From assembly GCA_964427415.1 (NCBI GenBank), contig CAYRUH010000017.1:1-64000 (forward strand): DNA of 64,000 bases, in the 5' to 3' direction. How positions within the stretch are numbered: position 1 is the first letter of the stretch; each line of letters begins with the position of its first letter. Below, one piece after another: positions 57,316 through 64,000 of this stretch. The DNA comes from Lentisalinibacter sp964427415 (GTDB taxonomy: Bacteria; Pseudomonadota; Gammaproteobacteria; Steroidobacterales; Woeseiaceae). The translations under genes and the position numbers were made by a program. The notes under the pieces are model-generated. The model was not told the origin of the DNA and did no database searches. It worked only from the letters and a program-made list of their open reading frames with translations.

Positions 57316-59622
57316 ATGCCTATACGCTACCGCTATGCCCGGAGACTGGGTGCGGCCCTGGCCGTCGCGCTGCCCGTGGCCGGTTTCGGTCCGGTCGCCG
57401 TGGCCCAGCAGACCGGCCAGGATAATGAGCAGGGCGCTCGCGCCATCGAGGAAGTCGTTGTGACCGCCAGGCGCCGGGAGGAAACGCTGCAGGACGTGCC
57501 GCTCTCCATCACGGCGTTCAGCGGCGAGGAACTTGCGCGTATCGGCGCACTGAACATCATCGAGGTCGGTCAGACAACGCCGAACGTGACGCTGGAAGTC
57601 TCCCGTGGCACGAACACCACGATCACCGCTTTCATCCGTGGCGTTGGCCAGCAGGATCCAGTGGCCGGATTCGAGGCCGGCGTCGGTATCTACATTGACG
57701 ACGTCTATCTGAACCGTCCCCAGGCCGCCGTGCTGGATATCTACGACGTGGAGCGGATCGAGGTGCTGCGTGGCCCGCAGGGCACGCTCTACGGTCGCAA
57801 CACCATCGGCGGCGCTATCAAGTACGTGACAAAGCGCCTCTCGGACGAGCCCGAGGCGAAGGTGAAGGTGACGGTCGGCAATTACAATCAACTCGATACC
57901 GTGGTGAGCGGTTCGACGCCGATCGGCGAGACACTGCGTATCGGCGGCTCGGTGGCGCGGCTCACCCATGACGGCTTCGGCGACAACCTGAACCTGCCGG
58001 GTCTCGAGAATTATGCGAAGGACATGCTTGCCGGTCGTTTCAGCGTCGAGTGGTTGCCGACCGACACGCTCTCGTTCCGGCTGAGCGGTGACTACCTGGA
58101 CGACGACTCAGATCCCCGTCAGGGCCATCGGCTTACGATTGGTAACCTGTCAGGAGCGCCCATCCTCGGTGACGTGTTCGATACGCGTGCCGGTCTCAAC
58201 AATCCGACCCAGGAGGTGCAGGCACGTGGCGCGGCGCTGCTGGCAGAGTGGGCCGTAACGCCCGAATTCACGCTCAAGAGCATCACGGCTTACAGGGACG
58301 ACGAGAGCTTTACGCCGATCGATTTCGACAGTTTGCCTGCAGCGGACCTGGATGTACCGGCCGTGTACGAGAACGATCAGTTCTCCCAGGAGTTCCAGGT
58401 GCTCTACGAGGGCGACCGGCTGTCCGGCGTCGCCGGCGCCTACTATCTGGATGCGAATGCATTCACCGCCTTCGACGTCATCCTGGCGACCACCGGCGAT
58501 CTGCTCGGCTTGCCGGGCCTGAACGCTTTCACGCTGGGTAACGTGGACACCGAGACCTGGTCGCTATTCGCCGACTTTACCTACCAGCTCACCGACAGAC
58601 TCGATATCTCTGTGGGCGGACGCTACACCTCTGACGAGCGTAGTTCCCGTGTGCTGCGCCAGACCCTGATCGGCGGCACTTCGGAATTCTTCGGCGGGTC
58701 GACCATCCCGCTCGCGACCACGTCCGATTTCCAGGGGCGCGAGGAATTTACGGAGTTCACACCGCGCTTCTCCGTGAGCTACGCACCCAACGAAAATCAG
58801 AATGTCTACCTCACCTGGAGCGAAGGTTTTAAGGGCGGGAGTTTCGACCCGCGCGGCCAGACCAGCGTGGCTCCTGACCTCGACGGCGACGGCGATGTCG
58901 ACGAAGAGGATATCTTCGAGTTCATGCGCTTCCAGCCGGAGACCGTTACTTCCTACGAGCTCGGCCTGAAGTCGTCCTGGCTGGACGGCCGCTTGAGCAC
59001 GAATGTGGCCGTGTTCTTCGCCGACTACGAGGATGTGCAGATTCCGGGTTCCGTGGGCGTCGACTCTGACGATGACGGCGTCGTTGATACCTTCATCGGT
59101 GTCACGTCGAACGCGGCGGATGCGGATATCTTCGGCATCGAATTCGAGGGTGCGGCGCAGCTCTCCGACGCGTTCCGGGTGAACTGGATGCTTGGCTACA
59201 TCGATGCCGAATTCAACGAGTTCATCGATGCACTCGGCAATGACGTAGCCGACGAGCGCGAGTTTCAGAACACGCCGGAGTGGACGGGCAGCGCGACGCT
59301 GATTTACGAGCGTGCCGCCAGCGTGCTCGGTCGCAACAGCCTCTTTTCCGTCAGAAATACGCTTTCGTATCGGGATGATACGAGTCAGTTCGAGGTGCCG
59401 ACTCCGCAGCTGGATCAGGACTCGTATACCTTGTGGGACCTCAGCTTCGTGCTCGAAGACCCGGACGGCCACTGGCGCCTGGGCCTGCACGGCAAGAATC
59501 TGACCGACGAGGAATACAAGGTGGCGGGTTACTTCTTTCCGGATCTCGGCCTGGAGAGCAGCATCACCGCCTTCTACGGCGATCCCCGTCGGGTGATGGG
59601 AACGTTCGAATATCGGTTCTGA
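57316..59622 (+). CDS. TonB-dependent receptor of the TetR regulon
   Basis: 768 residues from ATG 57316 (GGGGGA upstream); the frame is open to 57244 but an ATG with a signal peptide sits here (LGAALAVALPVAGFGPVAVAQ). TonB-box-like IEEVVVTARRREE, plug with TITAFIRGVGQQDPV and VERIEVLRGPQGTLYGRNTIGG, a barrel with a DLDGDGDVDEEDIFEF acidic loop that looks like a calcium-binding dockerin-type sequence, and terminal Phe (MGTFEYRF). Context (hydrolase, CoA ligase) suggests uptake of an ester or acid rather than iron. A strong terminator follows. Confidence 0.9.
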   Translation: MPIRYRYARRLGAALAVALPVAGFGPVAVAQQTGQDNEQGARAIEEVVVTARRREETLQDVPLSITAFSGEELARIGALNIIEVGQTTPNVTLEVSRGTNTTITAFIRGVGQQDPVAGFEAGVGIYIDDVYLNRPQAAVLDIYDVERIEVLRGPQGTLYGRNTIGGAIKYVTKRLSDEPEAKVKVTVGNYNQLDTVVSGSTPIGETLRIGGSVARLTHDGFGDNLNLPGLENYAKDMLAGRFSVEWLPTDTLSFRLSGDYLDDDSDPRQGHRLTIGNLSGAPILGDVFDTRAGLNNPTQEVQARGAALLAEWAVTPEFTLKSITAYRDDESFTPIDFDSLPAADLDVPAVYENDQFSQEFQVLYEGDRLSGVAGAYYLDANAFTAFDVILATTGDLLGLPGLNAFTLGNVDTETWSLFADFTYQLTDRLDISVGGRYTSDERSSRVLRQTLIGGTSEFFGGSTIPLATTSDFQGREEFTEFTPRFSVSYAPNENQNVYLTWSEGFKGGSFDPRGQTSVAPDLDGDGDVDEEDIFEFMRFQPETVTSYELGLKSSWLDGRLSTNVAVFFADYEDVQIPGSVGVDSDDDGVVDTFIGVTSNAADADIFGIEFEGAAQLSDAFRVNWMLGYIDAEFNEFIDALGNDVADEREFQNTPEWTGSATLIYERAASVLGRNSLFSVRNTLSYRDDTSQFEVPTPQLDQDSYTLWDLSFVLEDPDGHWRLGLHGKNLTDEEYKVAGYFFPDLGLESSITAFYGDPRRVMGTFEYRF

Positions 59623-59645
59623 GGCACCATCCCCCGCCTCCGAAG

Positions 59646-59679
59646 TCGGCCCCGTCAGACAACGGGGCCGATTTTTTTT
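59646..59679 (+). terminator. Rho-independent terminator
   Basis: TCGGCCCCGT (59646-59655) pairs with ACGGGGCCGA (59662-59671) around CAGACA, followed by eight T (59672-59679). It ends the TonB receptor transcript. Confidence 0.95.
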
Positions 59680-59705
59680 CCGCGCGCGGCTAAACTGGCT
59701 GTGCC

Positions 59706-60653
59706 ATGTCCGAAGACCGTCCCCGCCTGACCGCCTTTCTGCACCCTCGCTACTGGCCGACCTGGCTCGGTGTCGGGCTGCTCCGACTCGCCTGTCTGCT
59801 GCCGTACCAGGTGCAGATGCGCCTTGGGCGCGGCCTCGGCGGGCTCGCCGCCAGGCTCCTGTCGGAACGCGTGGCGGTGGCCCGACGCAACATCGAGCTC
59901 TGCTTTCCGGAGAAGCCGACGGACGAGGTGGAGGCGCTGACGAGGGCCCATTTCCGCTCCCTCGGCATGTCGCTGATGGAGACGGCGAGCGCCTGGTGGC
60001 GTAGCGACGCCTTCATTGCCCCGCTCGCCACCATGGAGGGCGCTGAGCACGTGCAACGCGCCGTCCAGCAGGGCCGCGGCGCCATCCTGCTCACGGCTCA
60101 TTTCACCACGCTGGAGTTCAGCGGGCCGGTACTGCACATGAACCTGCCGCCCTTCGACGCCGTGTACCGCAAGCATCGCAGCCCGCTGGTGAACGAGATC
60201 TGGCGTCGCGGCCGCGAGCGCTCGGCGCGGCGCACGATCGAGAAGGGCGACATCAAAAGCATGGTGCGCAGCCTGCGCGAGGCCGTGCCGGTCTGGTACG
60301 CGCCCGACCAGAGCTACCGCCGCAAGAAGTCGGAGTTGATTCCGTTCATGGGCGAGCCGGCCATGAGCAACACGGCCACCAGTGCGCTCGCCAAGCTGGC
60401 CGATGCCGTCGTGCTGCCCCTGTTCCCGCGCCGGCTGCCTGGTGATAGCGGATACCGCATTACCGTGTACCCGCCGCTGGATAATTTCCCGTCCGGCGAC
60501 CCGGCGGCGGATACGGTCCGCTATAACGAGATCGTGGCGGAGTGGATCAGGGAAGCGCCGGCGGAGTACTACTGGGTACACCGCAAATTCAAGGACCGGC
60601 CGGACGCACTGCCGGATGCCTACGCCGGTCTGACCAGCGACGACCGGGAATAG
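59706..60653 (+). CDS. lpxL: Lipid A acyltransferase (LpxL/HtrB family)
   Basis: 315 residues. LHPRYWPTWLGVGLLRLACLLPY at the N-terminus with one membrane anchor, RNIELCFPEK, the acyltransferase box AHFTTLEFSG (HX4E), VWYAPDQSY and the C-terminal EYYWVHRKFKDRP match LpxL closely. It transfers an acyl chain, laurate in E. coli, from acyl-ACP to Kdo-lipid A at the inner face of the inner membrane. The two glycosyltransferase genes on the other strand converge on it (6 bases between stops). Confidence 0.93.
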   Translation: MSEDRPRLTAFLHPRYWPTWLGVGLLRLACLLPYQVQMRLGRGLGGLAARLLSERVAVARRNIELCFPEKPTDEVEALTRAHFRSLGMSLMETASAWWRSDAFIAPLATMEGAEHVQRAVQQGRGAILLTAHFTTLEFSGPVLHMNLPPFDAVYRKHRSPLVNEIWRRGRERSARRTIEKGDIKSMVRSLREAVPVWYAPDQSYRRKKSELIPFMGEPAMSNTATSALAKLADAVVLPLFPRRLPGDSGYRITVYPPLDNFPSGDPAADTVRYNEIVAEWIREAPAEYYWVHRKFKDRPDALPDAYAGLTSDDRE

Positions 60654-60659
60654 CGGCTC

Positions 60660-61697
60660 CTAACCGAGACGGCGGTACAGCGCCTCCAGCCGCTCCGCGA
60701 TGCCTGCGATAGAAAACTCGCAGAGGCGCTCGCCCGCAGCGACGGCCAGTCGCCGCCGCAGTTCCTCGTCGGCGTACAGTCGCCCGATGGCCGTGGCCAG
60801 GGCTTCCGCGTCCCCGGGTGGCGCCAGCAACCCGGTCTCCTCGTGGCGGATCAGCTCGGGAATGCCGCCCGTCTCGCTGGCGACGATGGGCTTGCCCGCG
60901 GCGATCGCCTGGAGCAGTACGGACCCGAGCCCTTCGTGATGACTCGGCAAGGCGAACACGTCGAAGGCGGCGAGATAGTCGGCCACGTTGTCGACGAAGC
61001 CGGTGAAGTGGACCCCGCTTTGTCCGGCGGCGGCCGCGCGGATGGTCTCGCCGTCGTGGCCGTCGCCGACGAAGACGAAACCCATGTCCGCATGCCTGGC
61101 CGAGAGGGTTTTCGCCGCCGTCAGCAGTTCCAGTTGCCCCTTCGCCACATCCAGCGCCGCGACGTTGCCGACGAGGAAGGCCTCGGGCCGGGCCGCGCGG
61201 ATCTCTGCCACGCGGCGCGGATCGGGTGCGGCGGCGTCCAGCGCGCTGGGGATCACGGCCGCTTCCAGGCCCGGGAAGCGTTCGGCCAGGACGCCGGCGA
61301 TGGCACGGGAGAGGGCGGTCACGGCGGCTGCGTCCCGATAGACCCGTGAAGTCAGGGCACTGTGCGACGGCGGCTTCATGACCCGGCGCGTCAGCACGTA
61401 GCGGCTGCCGCGCAGTTTCGACGCGATCCACGCCGCCTGCGCCGCCCGCGCCTCGTGCGCATGGACCAGTGGTGCTGCCACCCGTACCGCGGCGCCCAGC
61501 ACCCCGCCGACCGGCGTGACGGTCAGGCAATCGACGTCTGCGAGGCGCGCCGCCAGCGGTTCGCCGCCCCGGCCGATGAACTGCTGGCGCCAGCCCCGGC
61601 GTGCCAGCTCCCGGACCAGCAGCAGGGTCTGGTTCTCGCCGCCGCGGAAACCCCGGGCGAGGTTGATATGGGTGATCTCGGCTCTGTTGGCCGGCAT
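60660..61697 (-). CDS. Glycosyltransferase family 4
   Basis: 345 residues, GT-B fold. N-domain ITHINLARGFRGGENQTLLLVRELARRG, VHAHEARAAQAAWIAS; C-domain FVGDGHDGETIRAAA, the EX7-type DVFALPSHHEGLGSVLLQAIAAGKPIVAS with Glu in HHEGLG, and ETGLLAPPGD. GT4 retaining enzymes include LPS core transferases such as WaaG and WaaC-like types. It is probably co-transcribed with the family 2 glycosyltransferase 13 bases upstream; with lpxL alongside, a role in LPS core building is inferred. Confidence 0.87.
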   Translation of the reverse strand: MPANRAEITHINLARGFRGGENQTLLLVRELARRGWRQQFIGRGGEPLAARLADVDCLTVTPVGGVLGAAVRVAAPLVHAHEARAAQAAWIASKLRGSRYVLTRRVMKPPSHSALTSRVYRDAAAVTALSRAIAGVLAERFPGLEAAVIPSALDAAAPDPRRVAEIRAARPEAFLVGNVAALDVAKGQLELLTAAKTLSARHADMGFVFVGDGHDGETIRAAAAGQSGVHFTGFVDNVADYLAAFDVFALPSHHEGLGSVLLQAIAAGKPIVASETGGIPELIRHEETGLLAPPGDAEALATAIGRLYADEELRRRLAVAAGERLCEFSIAGIAERLEALYRRLG

Positions 61698-61710
61698 GGG
61701 CGGAGTCGGA

Positions 61711-62472
61711 TCAGCGGCCGGCCGCCGCCCGTTCCCGGGCCGTGGCCTTCATGTGTTTATAGAACACGCCGTCCGCATCGCCCCAGGCGATGACCAGTCC
61801 CCGCCAGCCCTCCAGGAAACCCAGTCGGAGAAAGTAGGTGCGCAGGAAGGCCCAGACCGCACGCAGGAAAATCAGCGCAGGCGGTTTGGCGGTATGGGCG
61901 CGCCCGGCGCGGATCTCCGAGTAGCGGTCCGCCTTCTGCAGGAAGGCGCCGAGGCGCTCGACGGCCCGGTGGTACAGCGGCGAGCGCAGGCGCACGACCG
62001 TCGTGCCCACCTGCGGCTCGATCCGCTCGTGGACGCTGGCCTGGTTGTAAGCATGGCGGTGGCGGTGGTAGAAGCGCGGCAGCCAGTCATTGCCCCAGCC
62101 GGCACGGCGGACTCGTCGGCCCATGAAGTAATTGTGCCGGTCCACCTCGTAGAGCCGCGCGGGGTCCGAGAGGTCCAGTGCGTCGAGTTCTGCGATGAGT
62201 GCCTCGCTGGCCGCCTCGTCGGCGTCGATGGACAGGATCCACTCCCGCTCGGCCAGCCCCGCGGCGTGGTTCCTGGTCGGCCCGAAGCCCGTGAACTCGC
62301 CGCTGAACCAGCGCACGTTGCCGTGCGCGCGGGCGATGTCTTCCGTGCCGTCGGTCGAGCCGTTGTCGTAGACGACGATCTCGGGCAGGTGCGCAAGGCT
62401 GGCCAGCGTCTCGGCCAGCGTGGCCTCGGCGTCCCGCGTGATGATGACGGCGGCGATGTCTGCGAGCGGCAT
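61711..62472 (-). CDS. Glycosyltransferase family 2 (WaaE/KdtX-like)
   Basis: 253 residues from ATG 62472 (AAGGAT upstream); the frame extends further but without a start of family type. GT-A fold: AAVIITRDAEATLAETLASL, VYDNGSTDGTEDIARAH, DADEAASEALIAEL with the DAD metal motif, and RVRRAGWGNDWLPRFYHR. The last part ALIFLRAVWAFLRTYFLRLGF with WRGLVIAWGDADGVFYKHMK is characteristic of the KdtX/WaaE LPS core glucosyltransferases. First gene of the LPS pair on this strand. Confidence 0.88.
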   Translation of the reverse strand: MPLADIAAVIITRDAEATLAETLASLAHLPEIVVYDNGSTDGTEDIARAHGNVRWFSGEFTGFGPTRNHAAGLAEREWILSIDADEAASEALIAELDALDLSDPARLYEVDRHNYFMGRRVRRAGWGNDWLPRFYHRHRHAYNQASVHERIEPQVGTTVVRLRSPLYHRAVERLGAFLQKADRYSEIRAGRAHTAKPPALIFLRAVWAFLRTYFLRLGFLEGWRGLVIAWGDADGVFYKHMKATARERAAAGR

Positions 62473-62597
62473 GGCACGATCCTTACGTTTGCGGAGAATG
62501 TTAACCCGGAAATGCGGGCAGCAGTTGCCGCGGGCCAATGCCCGTTTTCGGGAACTGCGCATTGGACTGGCGTCGTGGTATCGGTTCTAATCCGCTG

Positions 62598-62999
62598 ATG
62601 CGCAGGCTGACTGCCATCGCCGTGATCGTGAGCATCCTGGCCGCCTCGGCCGGGGAATTCGTGCAAGCGTGCACGATGGCGGTCCTGCCGCAACCCGCCG
62701 CGAAGGCGGTCGGCGGCGTCGGCAACGGCGCTGATGCCGCCATGCCCTGTCACGGCACCGACCGGCAGCCTGCCGGCCATGCCATGGACCCGTCCATGGA
62801 CTGCTGTGACGAGGACGCCACGGCCGCCCACTGCATCGATTGCCTATGCACCGCGGTCAGCATGCCGCTGAGTGCGCTGGAAACGGCTATCCCGCAGGCC
62901 CTGCCGGCGCCGGCCCGGCCCGCGCTTCCGCTCTCCGCCGCGCCGCCGCCGGAACGCGCCCCCGAGTATCTCCTCAGACCTCCGATCGTCACCTCCTGA
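62598..62999 (+). CDS. Cys/Met/His-rich exported protein (CopL/DUF2946-like), metal-efflux operon
   Basis: 133 residues. Signal peptide (LTAIAVIVSILAASAGEFVQA), then a region rich in likely metal ligands: ACTMAVLPQ, AAMPCHGTDRQ, HAMDPSMDCCDEDATAAHC, CIDCLCTAVSM; then an Ala/Pro tail. Such proteins precede CusCBA/CzcCBA or copper genes and may bind Cu or similar ions in the periplasm. The TolC-family gene follows after 76 bases. Assignment to a named family is tentative. Confidence 0.65.
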   Translation: MRRLTAIAVIVSILAASAGEFVQACTMAVLPQPAAKAVGGVGNGADAAMPCHGTDRQPAGHAMDPSMDCCDEDATAAHCIDCLCTAVSMPLSALETAIPQALPAPARPALPLSAAPPPERAPEYLLRPPIVTS

Positions 63000-63075
63000 C
63001 CGTCCGCCTGGCGGCGGACCGCTGTCGTACGCGTGCGCGCGGCGACTGAACGAAGACGACTGACGGAGACTGCAC

Positions 63076-64000
63076 ATGTTTATCCGACGCTGCGTGGGCA
63101 TGCTGCTCGCGCTGAGCCTGTTGGCAATATTCCTGCCGCGGGGCTGGGCCGCCGACGAGGCGCCGCTCGCGATCACGGCGGAGATGCTCACCCAGGAGGT
63201 GCTCGCCGCGAACCGGGCCCTGACCGGGCGGCGCGCTGCCACCGCCGCGCGCCTGAGTGAGGCCGAGTCCGCCGATGACCTCGATGATCCCCGCCTCATG
63301 CTGGGCGCCGCGCCCAACACCCTCGGCTCCCGGGCGGATGGCCGCGGCCTGATCCAGTTCAGCCAGTCCCTGCCCTGGCCCGGCAAGCGCGGGCTGCGGG
63401 GCGACGTCGCGCTGGCTGTGGCGGAGGCTGCCGGAGAGTCCGAGCGCGTGCTGGCCCGGGAACTCGCCGCCCGGGCCAAGAGGCTCTGGGCCGAGTGGTG
63501 GTACGTCCACGAGGCGCTGACCCACAACGACGAGGAAAGGCGTCTGGTGGCCGAGCTCGCGCCGGTCGCCGAGGCGCAATACGCCGCCGGCATGGGGCTG
63601 CAGCAGGACTTGCTGCGGGTCCAGACCCGGGCCCTGAGGCTCGAGCATCAGCGTCTCACGCTCGAGCAGCGCCGTAGTGCGCTGCTCGCCGAGATCAACG
63701 CGCTCAGGGGACGATCAGCTGACGCGTTGCTGGTGAAGCCGGCTCCCATGCCGCCGGCGCCGCTGGTGGCGCCGGAGGCCGAGCTGGTCGATGCGCTGGC
63801 CGCGACCCATCCGGCGCTGGCGCGGATCGATGCCTCGCTGGCCGGCGCCCGAGCCAGGCTACAGCTGGCGCACAAGGATTACTGGCCCGACTTCCGCGTG
63901 TACACGGGCTATGTCGGCACGCTGGACCCGGCGCAGAAGCGCTGGCAGATCGGCGCCGAGATCAACCTGCCGTTCGGCGGCGACAAGCGGCGCTCTGCGG
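63076..64000 (+). CDS. TolC-family outer membrane efflux protein (CusC/CzcC-like), 3'-truncated
   Basis: About 308 residues are visible before the window ends. Signal peptide (MLLALSLLAIFLPRGWAADE), then long alpha-hairpin helices typical of the outer membrane factor: TAEMLTQEVLAANRALTGRRAA, LPWPGKRGLRGDVALAVAEA, QYAAGMGLQQDLLRVQTRAL, and the second repeat LVDALAATHPALARIDASL. The LPWPGKR motif and the His/Met-rich partner upstream point to a CusC/CzcC-type metal efflux system whose RND pump and adaptor would lie beyond the window. Confidence 0.82.
   Translation, partial: MFIRRCVGMLLALSLLAIFLPRGWAADEAPLAITAEMLTQEVLAANRALTGRRAATAARLSEAESADDLDDPRLMLGAAPNTLGSRADGRGLIQFSQSLPWPGKRGLRGDVALAVAEAAGESERVLARELAARAKRLWAEWWYVHEALTHNDEERRLVAELAPVAEAQYAAGMGLQQDLLRVQTRALRLEHQRLTLEQRRSALLAEINALRGRSADALLVKPAPMPPAPLVAPEAELVDALAATHPALARIDASLAGARARLQLAHKDYWPDFRVYTGYVGTLDPAQKRWQIGAEINLPFGGDKRRSA

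Noticed and set aside
57316..59622. Siderophore receptor
   Set aside because: No Fur-like box, siderophore gene or iron-transport gene is adjacent; the operators are TetR-type and shared with a hydrolase and CoA ligase.
1..64000. tRNA, rRNA, IS element, prophage or integrase
   Set aside because: None was recognised; intergenic spaces are short and contain only REP elements, operators, hairpins and gaps.

Overview
The window is high-GC bacterial DNA with dense, often overlapping genes. TonB-dependent receptors (three), an LpxL-type lipid A acyltransferase, two LPS-type glycosyltransferases, a TolC-type outer-membrane protein and four lipoproteins show an outer membrane. The PntA/PntB pair, Bax-like hydrolase, YegP, AmpG-like and LpxL families suggest a gammaproteobacterium; genus cannot be fixed from sequence reading alone. 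There are no rRNA or tRNA genes, phage, IS elements or CRISPR. The sequence is a scaffold with four runs of exactly 100 N. Two runs are flanked by identical 55-base ends, so those are unmerged contig overlaps rather than missing DNA; the other two may hide real sequence.

Layout. 1-5.2 kb: end of an unknown protein, an orphan acyl-CoA carboxyltransferase, a gap-interrupted universal stress protein and an RND/MMPL exporter. 5.5-6.9 kb: dodecin and a baeRF (release-factor-like) protein. 7-9.8 kb: copper-type TonB receptor with a His-rich DUF2946 protein, bracketed by REP-like palindromes. 9.8-16 kb: lipoprotein methyltransferase, hypotheticals, a group II PLP decarboxylase, an FMN reductase, and a Bax hydrolase overlapping a polysaccharide deacetylase lipoprotein. 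16-20 kb: SdsA1-type alkylsulfatase divergent from a collagen-like/choice-of-anchor I lipoprotein, with a Fur-box-like site between them.

20.2-33.9 kb is a catabolic island: amidase, MmgE/PrpD, GntR regulator, hydantoinase/oxoprolinase A and B, TonB receptor, MFS transporter, glyoxalase-fold protein and two GSTs. Three near-identical palindromes around TGGTATACCA lie beside the GntR gene and in front of the hydantoinase operon. The arrangement predicts uptake, ring or amide opening and glutathione-dependent processing of an unidentified cyclic imide or amide.

33.9-45.6 kb carries two amidoligase systems. System A is a C39-like cysteine peptidase, an RLAN/RimK ATP-grasp ligase, a GCS2-type carboxylate-amine ligase and an N-formylglutamate-amidohydrolase-like enzyme, all with overlapping ends. 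System B is a PF12224-type amidoligase, a class I glutamine-amidotransferase/C26 hydrolase and a YqaA/VTT membrane protein, also overlapping. Between them lie signalling genes: a GAF-GGDEF cyclase, a Ser/Thr kinase-HDOD fusion, YegP, a tyrosine phosphatase and a rhomboid protease. The products of both amidoligase systems are unknown and they are the best candidates for undescribed biology here.

45.7-53.9 kb: AmpG-like permease, small membrane protein, and a pntA-pntB-pyruvate carboxylase operon joining NADPH supply and anaplerosis. 53.9-59.7 kb: alpha/beta hydrolase, acyl-CoA ligase, TetR regulator and TonB receptor, with four copies of a TTCAAC-N4-GTTGAA operator marking one regulon. 59.7-62.5 kb: lipid A/LPS genes. 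62.6-64 kb: start of a metal-efflux operon (Cys/Met/His-rich protein and a TolC-family protein cut by the window end).
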